A stretch of DNA of 64,000 nucleotides. Source: Gorsachius magnificus (Eukaryota; Chordata; Aves; Pelecaniformes; Ardeidae). Where the stretch lies: contig CM067082.1 of assembly GCA_034008185.1 (NCBI GenBank), forward strand, positions 100,559,311 to 100,623,310, written 5' to 3'. The notes beneath the pieces were generated by a model. The model had not been told where the DNA came from. It searched no databases and worked only from the letters and a program-made list of their open reading frames with translations. Shown here piece after piece: positions 51,561 through 63,460 of this stretch; position 1 is the stretch's first letter, and each line of letters starts with the position of its first letter. A program made the position numbers and the translations under genes.

Positions 51561-51838
51561 TGGCACCTTCTTTTCTGATTGCAGCAGATCTCAGCTCAGG
51601 ATCTCTGCTGAGCTGGTAAACCAGAAGAAGGCTTGCACACGTAGAGGAACAGAAGGAGATGATGAGTTTCTTCCCCAGAGGTTGTATTTTATTAGATATT
51701 GTACAGATATAAGTAAGGGAGAGCTGCTGCATTAGGGACCGGCATTAGAAACCTACAGGTTGCTTCCAGTGGGTATTGTGTGTTTTGTAGGTATTATGTT
51801 ACCTTTTTCTCTCTGCTTCGTCTGTCTTGTTTTTATTA

Positions 51839-51844
51839 CAGTAG
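51839..51844. repeat. Left target-site duplication of the solo LTR
   Basis: CAGTAG, identical to 52341-52346 at the other edge of the LTR. Confidence 0.7.
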
Positions 51845-52340
51845 TGAAAAGGGGATCCTAGTAGAGAAGATGTTGCTTAAAATGTGCTCACTATTGTCTA
51901 TTGTACAAGTTCTTGATAAGAACCGAGAAGTTGCCTTGAGAACCAGCTAAAACCGACCCTGTAGTTTGGACAAGAGACAAGGAGCAACTGAGTCTGCACA
52001 AGAACAAGGGGTTACTAGCGGTGACGAAGAGGAGTCATCGGCCTTCATCCCCCACGACCCCTGCAACCACTACCAGGAGACACTGTGCAAGCGCAGTTGG
52101 GAGGAGTTTATGGAAATGACTTCTCAGGGCTAATTTTAATACGAAGCGAGGACAAGTCATGCATATGTTTAGGCGTATTTGGGAATCTTATGTATATGTA
52201 ACACTTTGTTGTATAACTCGAAGGCAAGCTACCACACGCGCGCTCATGACTTCGGCGGGACTACCCCCCGTGCTGCCCAGCACTGAATAAACACACCTAC
52301 TTTACAGTCTTACAGATTGTGGAGTCCGTTTTCGACACAT
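51845..52340 (+). mobile_element. Solo LTR of an endogenous retrovirus (ERVK-like)
   Basis: A 496-base block starting TGAAAAGGGGATCC and ending TTCGACACAT. It is flanked by an exact direct repeat, CAGTAG (51839-51844 and 52341-52346). If the TG that also follows on the right is counted, eight bases match. Six-base duplications are typical of class II (ERVK) insertions. An AATAAA at 52286-52291 sits about 50 bases before the right end, with GGAGTCCGTTTTCGACACA after it, as in an R-U5 end. No internal retroviral sequence or primer-binding site follows. The two LTRs of a provirus have therefore recombined to one. One extra T lies between the expected CA end and the duplication. Confidence 0.8.
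52286..52291 (+). promoter_or_regulatory. LTR polyadenylation signal
   Basis: AATAAA in CACTGAATAAACACACC, about 50 bases before the LTR end. It fixes the LTR orientation as plus. Confidence 0.7.
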
Positions 52341-52346
52341 CAGTAG
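52341..52346. repeat. Right target-site duplication of the solo LTR
   Basis: CAGTAG, identical to 51839-51844. Confidence 0.7.
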
Positions 52347-55300
52347 TGCCTGGAAAGGGCCTACAGTGTGCCAGTCACTGTAAGCGTGAAAACTCTTAGG
52401 CCTAGTCCTGTTCATATAAAATTTAAAAAACAAAACAAAACTCTGATGAATGACCAGAGGAAAAGATGTAGTGAGGTACCTTGCTTGCCTGCTGCCCCAC
52501 AGCGCCCTGATGCACTTGTTTAGCCGCCCCGCTTGTTTGGAAGCCGAATCTGCTGTGGCTTCTGGGAAGTCCCCATGCAAGGGCGAATGGGCCGCTACAG
52601 GCGTACGGAGGAGAGCTTGGGGTTTGGCGGCTGGAAGAAGAAAGCAGGTTCAGCTCAGTTAAATGTTCAGAAAATTGGAAAAGGAGGCAGGGAAAACCTG
52701 ACTGCCCTTTGCTGATGGTTCACTATGTGTTACTGTTATATTAACTACACCTCCATGGCACGGTGGTGCCAGCTCTGGTGGCGGTGTGAAATATTAGCCT
52801 CAGTGCCACTGGAGGAGGAGCAACTCTCTGCGTTTGTTTTCCAAGTTCTTATACTTCTCCCCGCAGGAAAACTATGAGTGCGCTTCGGAGAGGCCAGCAT
52901 AAAACCTTTGCTGCAGAAATGGCTTCTGTCGGTTAAAAGAAACACCAAAAAATCAAGTGTGCTCTACCTGCAGCTTTAAGGGCATTCCTTGCTGAGAAGC
53001 TGTTTTACCTTGCTCCTTCCAGGCAATGGCTGGACACTGTCCAGGAGCAACCCTCTTTGTTCAGAGTTTGCTCAGTGGTTCTGCTCGTCTGCGTCTTCTC
53101 TCTGGCTGCCGCACCTTCAGGGTTTGCCCCAGTGCCCATTTCAAGTCTCTGCACCACCTTCTCTTACTATAATGTAAATCTGCTTTGTAAGTGTTCTTTT
53201 TATATTTTTAAACTAAATGAGCACCTCTAGTAGTTTTTGGTAGTGGTGGTAAGAGCACTGGCTTTTCTGTCCCTGGTTTATAGCCATTAGGGCAAGTCAA
53301 GACCTTGTAAGATCTGTTCTTAAGCAGGAACAGCCCTCTTTTCCATCCAAGTAAATCATGGCACCATTGTTCTAGCAGTCTCTGGACTATAAGTTAGCAT
53401 TTTTCTAGCCTTGTCATTATTTAAACTACTCCCCGTGCCTTGTCAACCTTTGTAGTAGACGACTAGTTCTTAATTTCTTTGGCAGTTTCTTTGTAAAATG
53501 GATCAATGCTATAGCAGAAAATGTCTTTTTTTGTGTCAGCTGTAACTGAAGGCTAATATTTCAGGCATGAAGGAGTAGAAGGGAGAGACTCCTTGACAGC
53601 AGGCTGAAAACCCTCCTCAAAAAACCCTTCTCTTCTCACAGAGACGTCAGCCACTGCAATTTCCAGGCAGTGTGGGAAGAAACACACTACAGAACCCTGA
53701 AGGACCGGATGCAGGTCACAAGTGATGCTCCTTGATACCAGCCTCTGGCTGAAATGGCACGCAAGTGAAGAGCGGAACAAAGAGGCTTTCTGGTCCTTGC
53801 TTTGTGCCAGGTGTAACCCAGCTGACACTGCTCCATAGAAGATTCAATACCCATAACCTGGGATGACTCTGGTACCGTGACAGAAATTTATGTGTGAATC
53901 TAAATGTATATACATACTAAAAGGCCCACTGCAAGAACTTAAAGGCACCATTTGGGTAGTTCCCGTCAATGACGAGCACTGCTCCAGAGGTGCTTAACTA
54001 GGTGGTGCTGCATGGAGTTCTGTTTGCACTGGATATCAGTAAACTCTTCAATGTGTGGAAGAGGACCGAGCACTCAGTAAGTAAGTGGAAAACTTCATGA
54101 ATGCCGTTATGCAAGCTGTTACATCAACAGTAAGAGTTTCCGTACTTTTTTTTTTTTTTAAGCAGGTGGATGCTAGCAATCTGCTGTTTGATCATGTTTG
54201 CAACCAAAACGCTTAGCACAAAAAGCATGCATAGCTACCAGCTGTCAAGAATTTCCATGTTCTTACCACGTACCACAAAGCATCCTTCCCTGCTTCTGTT
54301 CTTCCCCGTGTCCCAGTGATTTGCCGATTGCCAGATCTCTGCCTTACAGCGACACCTGCTGCCACGGGCAGGCTTGACAGAAAGCTAATTCTTTGCTGAA
54401 AGGTGTCATTTTCTGCACCACAATCGATTGCTAGTAGCTTTTCTAGAATAATATTAAAGTTCCCTATCTTATTCCCGAAGCTGGCGTTATTGCTCAGGAA
54501 AGAAAATGCCCCTCAGGCCAGCAGGTTGAAACCCACGTGGTGTACAGGAGCCCGTCCCAAACTCGATGCCCATGCTGCTTTTTGCACATCATTTAATCTC
54601 TTTGTATCGAAGCAGGTGCAGCGTAACATGTGGCTTCAGTGTGGAGAAGTCCACTGGTCAGCTTCAGAACTGATACGAAATGCACTGTAAATTACACATT
54701 GTTCAGCGATGGTGAACTAGGATGTGTATTTGGAAATGTATTCGTTGGTTTGAAGTGAAATAATTTTATGGCTAAAACCTGGACTTTGCCGAAGCACCAG
54801 TGCCTGCTAAGCATGGTCTTGATCCATTAGCAGGGGGCTTGATTCCAGGCCTGTCTCTCATAACCTCCCTAATTCATATCTGGCACTCTTTGCAGCTTGT
54901 ACCAGAAGCAGGTTTAATCAGATAAGGTAACTGCCCTCTCTTCCATTCTCGCCCTTTTAAATCCCCATTAGAGCTCATGTCTTCCATGCCCTGGCAAGAA
55001 ATTGGTGGGTTAGGGCCAGCTGGAGAAGGTTCAAGGCAACTCACCAGCGTGAAAGGTGAATGGAGACCAGCGATCCCCCTGCTTAAACTCAAACCCAAAA
55101 GTTAGGGTGAGACTGAGCGCTTTGGAGAGTGGCGTCAGTAAAGTACCGATGTGTTTGAATGTAAGCTAGCTCTGATTCCCCACTTCTCCAGCCCCCGCAA
55201 GCTGCTTTGGGGCTCACTCTTTTGGGGTGCAGGTAGTCAAAGGCAGAGACTGGATCAAGAGAGATCCTGGAAGAGGGATGCTTGAGTTTTGTTCAGGGAG

Positions 55301-57167
55301 ACGTAGATCTGTCAGTCGCAATCTTTTGTTCTTTCCTCAGGCAGATTTCCCAATAGTTTGGTCAAGGATTGGGGAAGAGTAATTGGACTGGACACGCTAA
55401 CTTTAGTACATGGGCTCGCAGGTATGCCACAAATCAAATGAGTTTGTGCAAAAAAATGAACAGAATTGCTGCTGGCTAGGAATTGAAAGTATACCAGAAG
55501 AGAAACTTTAGTGATACCCTCTTAAATGACAGATTTTGTTGGTTTATAGTTCAGTGAAATATATTTTCCACTGTCAAAACAGATAACTTATTTTGGTAAT
55601 AGAAAAATAACATTGTTTTTTCCAGCATGAAAGTAATCCCAGCAGGGATACACATACTGTACCATGCTAATACAATTCTACTTTAATACAAAGTAGGAAC
55701 TTAATATCATTCCTGAGATGTTACTATTGCATTATCAAAAATGAATTTCAGCAAGAGCAAAATGACTGATGTTCCAAACAGTATTACTAAAGTTTGCAGC
55801 AGGTCTCTTATAGACTGCAACAATAATTTAAAGGTTAGCTTTAATTATTTGTATTTTTTTTATTTTCCTGTACAGCTACTTTAATTATCTCCTCTTATAC
55901 AAGCATTTCTTTCTTAGCATTCTGATTTTTATCAGAACAGCAGTTTTGTGGTTCTCTTTTTTGTTTTTATTTTTTTTCCAAATGCATATTGCACTGTTTT
56001 ATTGTTGAACGGGTAGTGTCATTCCTCTTTAGAAGAGGTGAGGCTGGGGATGCCCCAGTGAAATAAACTGTCTCAGAAAGTAAATGTTTCTTTAAACACT
56101 GCTGCTTGTTTTCATTATGTGTGAGGAAAAGTGCCACTTACGCCTGGGAAGAAAAAAAAGGTAATAATTCAATTTCCTATCTGTCCCCACTCTTTACTCT
56201 GGAAACCAGATGGATACCTCCTTGGGGGCAGCCGGGTGTCTCTTCCCCCTGCAAAGGCTTTCTCTTTGGTTTGTGGTGGCAGAGAGAAATGGGCTTTGAG
56301 GAGCGGCTGGCACGGGAAAGGCTCGGCTCGGCGGTCTCATCCGTAGTAGAGCAACAGGACAGGCCATGAGGTGGTTGTGTATGGAGAGAAAATTTATGAC
56401 TGCTCCCCTTTTATTCTTGCTTATTTTATGAGAACCTGTCCTCTTTTCTTTGCTTTCTGAACATGTTTGTACAGACCCCTGGAAAGTCCATGCTCTTCTG
56501 GTTACACTTTCTACTTTGCTCTCACAATTGCTAAATTTCAAGTAAAGTAAAATAATTGCATCATTCATAAAAGCAGACCATGAAATAGGAGGCAACGGGG
56601 CTGGGGAGCAGTAGTAGGGGAGAATGGAGACGGTAGGTGAAGAAGAGGAGGTGAGCTTTTTGGCGCGCGTGGGAGGAAGGATGAGGCTGACAGAGGGAAT
56701 TTGTGTCACCATGACTTAACGAGGTGATGCGTGCCCCTGGAAGCCAGCTGGAATAGATGAAATGGCAAAGAGGGAGTGATTAGGGAGCAAGATAAAAAAA
56801 AGATATATGTATATATATAGCGTTAGGGCTCGAACTGTTCCGAGCAGCTTGTATTCGGACAGAGTGATAAGTACGGTTTGAATCCTGATACCTGAAGAGT
56901 ATCTGCTCTGCTCAGCACATGTGGCTTCGCTGAAATCAGAGGCCTTCTCCAGGGGCGAGGACCAGCTGTGTACGGAAGCCTCGCCAAATTTGGCTTAAAG
57001 CAAATACTATTCTCTGCCCCTCCAGATAAGCCGTTTGAACCTGTAGGAGTTAAGAGCAGGGTTGGCCACAGGAAGAATTAATCACATAAAGGAAAGTTTA
57101 ACCTGCTTCTGTTGTTCACAGGTATTGATTTTGGTTTGCTAAAAGGGCAACAGCATCAAACGTTTGA

Positions 57168-57197
57168 GAAAGCTAGCTGTTTGGGAAAGCTAGCTGT
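57168..57197. repeat. Short tandem duplication, 17-base period
   Basis: GAAAGCTAGCTGT occurs twice, at 57168-57180 and 57185-57197. Only two copies are seen. Confidence 0.7.
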
Positions 57198-59860
57198 TAA
57201 ACCAAATTTCTGATACTCTCTTTCTCTGCCGGGGGACTATTGATAGGTTGAACTGTGACTTGATAACACTCAGTTTTACCTGTGCACAAGATAAATGAAA
57301 GCGCCAGGGTCGGTCGGTCTGTCTGTCTCTCCTCTCTTAGTTTAGTTTATAAAGATGGCAGTTTGATCAGCTTTTCATCTTTCTCGGAGAAATCCTTGCA
57401 TCTTTAAGCAAAAAAACCGCAAATTACAAAATCCATTAGCAGTTGGGTGACTGTTTCAAGGATGTGGCAAGGCTTTGCGCAGGTTAAGCACAGCAGATCT
57501 TTTTCTTCATTGGCAAAACCATGCTTGTTTTCTTTATGGTACGGATGTACCATGAAGCGTCTTGTGAACCAGGGATTCAGAGATGTCTTTCCAGGTCTGC
57601 ACAACAGCGTCACGTGTGAAATTAGGGCATTGCTATTCCTGCTCATTGCTAGGGAAAACAGTCACCCAGGGCTGAGTGTTTGATGCTGCAGGACAGCCCT
57701 TGGGGGCTTAGTCACGTATTATCGAACCAAGAGTAAGAGAAACCGTTTTCCTTTCACTAAACCTCTTAAGAGGGAGGATCCTGCTCTAAATACCTGTTGC
57801 TGAAGTGGGCTGATTGAACTTGGCCTCGGGTCATGCTAATGCATGACCAACACAGACATTTGGAAGTAAACTAGTAGAAAGTAGTGAGGAAATAAGTATT
57901 TTACGTGAATTGAGAAAAGTCCTTCCTTACACACTACTATGTGCTTGTTCTGCTCAATTCTTTTGGTTTTGTTTTGTGGTGTCTTGGGTTTGTTTTTTTT
58001 TAAAAGAACCCTCTGTTCTGATATTCAACACGTAAGGTTCCAGTCTGGGAATTCCTCTATATAGACCAAGGGGAGCTAGCAGAGGGACCTGGTCAAGAAC
58101 AGATGAGCAGAAGGAGACAAAACTGAATATCTGGGGAAGACAGGAGTTCTCTTCTTTTAGAACAAGGAGATAAAAGCTAGGTGAAAAGACTGACTTCTGT
58201 ATAATTCTTGTGCTTCAAAGCCCAATAGCTTACAATACTGTAGGATCCAAGGGCTTACGACAGATGAAATCCAGATTGAACAAGTAAAAGTGGCTTTTTG
58301 TTTTTTTAAATTTTACCAGCTCTTCACTAGCAATACCAATTTAAACCAGGCCAAGTGCAGGAACACACTACTTAAAATGAAAATGTCATGTGTACTAATC
58401 TGGAATCTCCAGCACATCTGGTAGATAGGGTAACGTGGAATTGGTGCAGTGACTCAAATTACATTTGAACATCCTCTCTTCTAATATTTTCTGTTGCTGA
58501 TAATGAAGTGTTTTACGGACAGAGCTTGTAAATTAAATAGAATATTAACATTCTTTTTGGCCAATACTTGGCTGATTTAGATAAAGATATATTAGATATA
58601 CTCAGGATAATTTTTTCTCCCACACTCATAATCTGCGTTTCTATAGAAAATTTAAAAGGGTGATAATTTCCAATTAAGTAGCAACACTGCAGAGGAACAC
58701 TTGCTGCAGTAAGATTCACAGCTACTGTATAGTTCTTTGGGTTTTCTTTTCACTGAACCAGTTGGAGAACAAAGAGCAACGCTGTACAAGGCATAATGTA
58801 TTGCCATTGGAACAAGACTGTGTTTGGGGATTTTGCTTGTTTGTTCCACTGGGAATGTGTTCTTAAAGCAGACTTTCGGAATAAGCTCAGGTGTGCTAAA
58901 TCTAAGGTTTTATTTATTGAATGCACAGGTTTCAACTACAAGGAGAAAATGGCCCCAAAGAAGGGGCCAGTATTTTTGTTCAATAAAGATTAAATGGTTT
59001 GCCTTACCATCAAGGGATAGCAAAACGCTTCCATATTAGCATTAATTTAAAAGGGGAAATAATGCAGTTAGATAGGAGGCAAATTAAAGAAAACAAAGGA
59101 TTCCTACCCAGTTTCCATGAATTCACTTCTGAACTTCAGACATTAATATATGATTAAATCCAGTCTGTCTTCTTCAAAATGAAAAATATGGACCCAAATG
59201 AGAGGAAAAAGTTCTTTCCTTTTGCACTTCTAGGGCTATTTACCTTTGTAACACCTTGAAACTGAAGGCCTGCAGCAGTAATTCTGTAGCATTTTGATAA
59301 AAATCATCTGCAGTGATCATCTTTGTAACGGGAAATGAGCTGCATACAAATCTGTTACTAAAAATAGTTTTTGAAAAATCTGGAAGCTTGCAAGTTTTCC
59401 TAAAATACTGAGCAGTCCAAAATTTGGGGACGGATGTCTCCACTGAGCCTTTACTTTTCCATACAGTTTAAGCCTTTCTCCTCTCCAGAGGCCCTAAGGA
59501 AGTGCCCACGATGCTGTTTTCAGAGGCAGAGGACAAGAGCTGTGTCTGCTTAACATGAAGTTACAGAGACGGGTTACCTTAGATGAGTTACCCGAGGTCA
59601 GCAGGTGAACAGCATCCTCTCAGTTGCCTTTCCCATCACGCCTTCTTATGGAAGAACATCAAAACTAAGGTTTTAGCACTTCATCATTTTCCATGGGAGA
59701 GCAAACTGGCTAGAGAGATCTGATGTTTTACTGATATTACATGGGTTTCTAACTGGGTGGCTCCCTAAATAAGATCCAAACATCATACTCCCCAAAACCT
59801 GGTGTTAAGGTATGGACTTTCCTGTATTAAAAATCTTCTGAAAGGCTGGATTTACCACCA

Positions 59861-59878
59861 GTAAATTTATAAATTTAC
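59861..59878. other. Perfect 18-bp palindrome
   Basis: GTAAATTTATAAATTTAC equals its own reverse complement. It is AT-rich, so chance is plausible. It could bind a dimeric factor. Confidence 0.5.
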
Positions 59879-60215
59879 AGTTTCAATCCTGTGTTTTGCT
59901 GCTACCCATTGGGTTTTCAGATCCTTACTAGCTTTGCATAAAACTGCCAGCTCGGTTAGGCACTGAATTGGGTCCTCATATAGCGTGCATGTAAAGCTTT
60001 CAGCTTTGCATCTAGTTTTCGTATTTTAGGGATGCCTTAGATACGGTTCATCTCAGGGCTTCAGTGAACTAATGGGTTTATATTACTCAGCTGCACTGTC
60101 TGTCATCTGGAAAGCTGTGTCATAAGTGCATATCCTCAGGAGACCCTGCATATAAAATTTTCAGTGAAAATTCTTGGCAAAAGGCAGATGGTGGTAGATT
60201 TTTTTCTTATCTCAG

Positions 60216-60302
60216 AGGAAGGAATAGAGGGCACCTTGAACACCGATACAGCCCGGTGTTTTTCCTGCGGGCACGTGGTGGATGATGCACAGGTAGTGTA
60301 TG
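60216..60302 (+). other. Candidate internal coding exon, unidentified
   Basis: An 87-base segment bounded by a strong acceptor (TTTTTTTCTTATCTCAG) and a good donor (TATG|GTAAGTTC). One phase is open throughout and includes TARCFSCGHVVDDAQVVY, with a CxxC-type pair. With one base from the previous exon, the length is a multiple of three. An inner donor, CACAG|GTAGTG after 60292, would end the same frame in phase 0. That would connect in frame to the possible terminal exon at 62376. I recognise no protein family. Pseudo-exons of this quality occur by chance in long introns, so confidence is low. Confidence 0.25.
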
Positions 60303-60716
60303 GTAAGTTCAGCCTCTGATGCTGTTTGCAGCCTTGCTTTGAGGAGAGCTGTCACACAGAAGCTTATTCACCTTGAGAACACACACTCGGTTTTGTTCAG
60401 TAAACTCTAGATTGCCTCCTAGAAATATTTTTATTTGGAATTTTATCTTAAGGTTGTCTTATAGCCTCATTAAAGGAGGTCTTGGAATCAATGTACTTGT
60501 TTCTTCATTGCTTTTATGAACTGGGAAGCTACTGCTATGCCGTCTTCATTCATAACCAGGCTGCGTATAGATGTTGATGCTTTTTTCAGGGAGAACAGTA
60601 TTGGTTTTGCATTTGCTCTGTGTAAGAGAATTCAGATGAGAAATCAGAATTCAGAATTAGGGTTTCTAGCATACTTTGTAGCCAATTCTGCCTGTCCAAA
60701 CAAACTTTCTGTGTGT

Positions 60717-60740
60717 TGTCGTGGTTTAACCCCGGCCGGG
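60717..60740 (+). mobile_element. Tiny 5' end of an avian retroviral LTR
   Basis: TGTCGTGGTTTAACCCCGGC matches the opening of LTRs abundant in avian genomes, which start TGTCGTGGTTTAACCCC. Similarity ends after about 24 bases, where unrelated AT-rich sequence begins. No rest of the LTR is nearby. It may be the remnant left by a deletion. Confidence 0.55.
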
Positions 60741-62375
60741 GTGTGACGTGTCCTGTGATGTTTTAAATATATCATTTTGTCAGGATAACTGAAAACTTAA
60801 AAATTATTGACACTTGTGATTATTTCTTTTGAAAATGTTAACTCACACCTTTTATATTATTTTAAAAATGGAAATACGGTATTTTGTCCTTCATTATGGG
60901 TTTTTCTACTCTTTGTTTTCAAATATGAATAACAAAAGAAACATATGTTTGACAAAAGTATACCATAGATCTGATCTGTTGGGTCTGTGTGCTAACTTGT
61001 ACTAGCTGACTTTCTTTCTTGACCATTGGAAAATTTAGCAAAAAGTAGGTGTCCTAGCAAAAACATTATTTCAATTTTAGATTTATTTTGAGTAGCAAGA
61101 TTTTTGGGATCTGAGGTTAATCCTGGTACAGGTAGATAAAACTCTTCTTCTCCTGAAAGGAGAAATGTGTCCTAATGTCAAAATTGTGTTCAGTTTTCAT
61201 CTTTAGAGCTGTATTTAGGTGGCAGTACCAGAGTAGTAGAGATGCAAATCCACTGCTTCCATGAAACCATTCTCGTTCAAATTAGTGCAAATACCGGTGT
61301 GTATGTACTTGTAGCTGTTCCAAATACAAAATAGAGTAGCTAAGATCAAGTCTACTTCATAGCTAGTGTTATATTTCTACTTTCTTGGTGAAACTTTCAC
61401 TAATGTACCACTGCTGAAATCTGAGAGTTAAGAGAATGGAAAGCATGTGGGGGTCAGTCAGATACAAAGGGGTGAAACTGTCATAGATGAAGTAATGTTA
61501 TTATCTGCTCTCAGTGTTTTAGATGAGCAATTCCAAGATACTGGCTTAATTTCACTGTGTTAAAGTATACACTTAATTTGGTCTAGTTTGAGATGTGCTC
61601 ATTTCTCAAAATAAATTAGCTTGTGGTACCTTTAAAGAATGCCCCATAAAAACTTTTCAGGTGGAATTTTTTTTTTCTTGACCATTTTTCCTGATGCTGT
61701 TTTTAGTAGTTTGCTATTATTATTGTTTGCTTGAAAATCTATTGAACAGTTTATCTGTTAAGAGTAGGGGAAATGATCTATACACAAGACTATGTAGCAT
61801 GAACATAGGGTAGCTGTATATTATCAAGACATTAGAAAATCCATTATAAAGAGCAGTTTGACTTGCATTAGGAAATTGTATTTACTATCTTCATTTTTCC
61901 TTCTCTGGTTTATTGTTTTTCCCACTTCTTGATATGTGTTTCCAAACAACTTTTAGACCAAGATTATTCTTTTGAGTAGTTTCAGTAATTTTTCAAGAAG
62001 GTGTTGGTGCAAGTTTGATTGGTTCCAAAATTTATGCATTGTAATATTCTGGTTGTCTTTTAACAAAATTGGAGTTTCTGACTTTTATGAGTTCTGAAAT
62101 TTCCATGACGCACAAAAGTTTTTGTTAGACTATGATATAAAATCGGTGTGTAGGAATCTATTCTGGGCTGCTAAGGAATGGTGTGTGGTTTAGGAGCATG
62201 AGAATTAATACATTTTGTGCTATTTAAAGTAAGTGTGATTAATTTTTTGATGAGTTGCAGGCTACTGCAAATCCAATTTAGGCAAACAAAATTTGAAATA
62301 TCAATGTGTTAGCTGAAAATACTTAATCATAGACATGAATATGAACTTATCATGTTCCTTGTTTTACACTTGCAG

Positions 62376-62429
62376 GTTGGCAATGAATTATTAACACGTT
62401 TTGCTCAGTGGAAGCATCAGAGACAATAG
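62376..62429 (+). other. Possible terminal coding exon with downstream poly(A) signal
   Basis: It follows a good acceptor (TTCCTTGTTTTACACTTGCAG). In phase 0 it reads VGNELLTRFAQWKHQRQ and then TAG. An AATAAA lies at 62705-62710 with a T-rich run right after it, so a short 3' UTR of about 290 bases is conceivable. The phase matches only the weaker inner donor of the 60216 candidate, not its GTAAGT donor. No protein family is recognised. Confidence 0.18.
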
Positions 62430-62704
62430 CACTGACACTGGCTGTGATGAGAAGCATAGTCTTGCTGGTGGCCAGTAGCAGTAGGAGGTCATTTCTCCTT
62501 CTTTGCTGCCTTGGCACAGCTGACCACCCTTTTCTGCATATTGCCTCCCCGCCTGCCCCATGCCCTGCTCGCTGTGGGGTGGGGAGCGGTGACTGCACAC
62601 AGGCTGCTGGTACTGGCTTTGAATCAGCAATGCCAGATCAAAAAAGGAGCTTTTTTTCCCCTTTACAATCTGATCCTGTGTGCAAATGTGTATGTTTTAA
62701 TGCT

Positions 62705-62710
62705 AATAAA
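62705..62710 (+). promoter_or_regulatory. Candidate polyadenylation signal
   Basis: AATAAA five bases before a 19-base T-run, an arrangement that could serve 3'-end formation. Its meaning depends on the reality of the 62376 exon. Confidence 0.25.
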
Positions 62711-62715
62711 GGTGA

Positions 62716-62734
62716 TTTTTTTTTTTTTTTTTTT
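62716..62734. repeat. Poly(T) tract, 19 bases
   Basis: Uninterrupted T-run immediately downstream of AATAAAGGTGA. Confidence 0.9.
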
Positions 62735-63460
62735 GGTCAGCTTTTTCCATGTAGGAATAGTCAGCTTGCTACTAAAGTTTGCCTGATAACAGCACTGACT
62801 GGCAATTAAAATTGCAGGCAGTTGGGGTGTTCCATCATGTTTGTAGCTGTTTATCTTCCTTGTGCCAGAAATCAATGTTGCAGCAATGGAAAATATGAAA
62901 TGAAGAAATAAAAAGATGCATTCAAAACTTGAAGTCGGTGCACGTTGCACTGAATTATTAAACAATATAATTTAAAAACTTCAGAAATAAAATTGATGTT
63001 GAAGCCTCTCCACTTGATCATAAGGTAGTGGATGCAGAAAAAGAGCTAGCTGCACACTCTTTCAGGTACTTTACCTTCAATTATATTTTTATGTATGTGT
63101 TTGTTTTAGGCATGGGACATGGGTAGACAGGTTAGAGTAAAGTTTTGTTAGTAAGTCGTGTTGTACTCGTGAAGCAATGAAAGAAGATGGTGTTTGAAAA
63201 GCAACCTGATGGGATGTATTATGAAGGATCGCCGGCGTGGTGCCTGTAGGGGTTTGACGTTTGAGACTCAGCAGATACTTCATCAGCAATCGGGGGTTAC
63301 ATAGGCAACGTCTGGATGAGAGATTTTGGTTACCGACTGCGCGTCCTCTGGGGAAGAGCCGCAGTCCAGAACAAGCTCCAGGGCACTTGCATGTCAGTCT
63401 GCAAGCCAGGACCCAACCCAGCCCCAGGGCTGGCACAAGGGACTGTGGGCAGGGCTTGAG
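62735..63460. other. Non-coding stretch before the last CR1
   Basis: Two further AATAAA-type motifs (near 62905 and 62985). No gene or repeat recognised, with GC rising after 63340. Confidence 0.5.

Larger units (their letters stand above)
52347..60215. other. Non-coding stretch
   Basis: No gene recognised. Small features are a 14-base T-run (54146-54159), a short GTCG/GTCT tetranucleotide tract near 57308-57330, a near-tandem GAAAGCTAGCTGT pair (57168-57180, 57185-57197) and an 18-bp palindrome (59861-59878). The 172-codon minus ORF at 56194-56712 has low-complexity proline/serine-rich content and no recognised domain. Confidence 0.55.

Noticed and set aside
56194..56712. 172-codon minus-strand ORF
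   Set aside because: Composition is low-complexity proline/serine-rich, there is no domain, and no splice or promoter signals support it.
56860..56890. tRNA-like B box GGTTTGAATCC
   Set aside because: The arms of a T-stem do not pair and no acceptor stem or A box is placed correctly. A similar GGTTTGAATCC near 13489 also has no tRNA around it.
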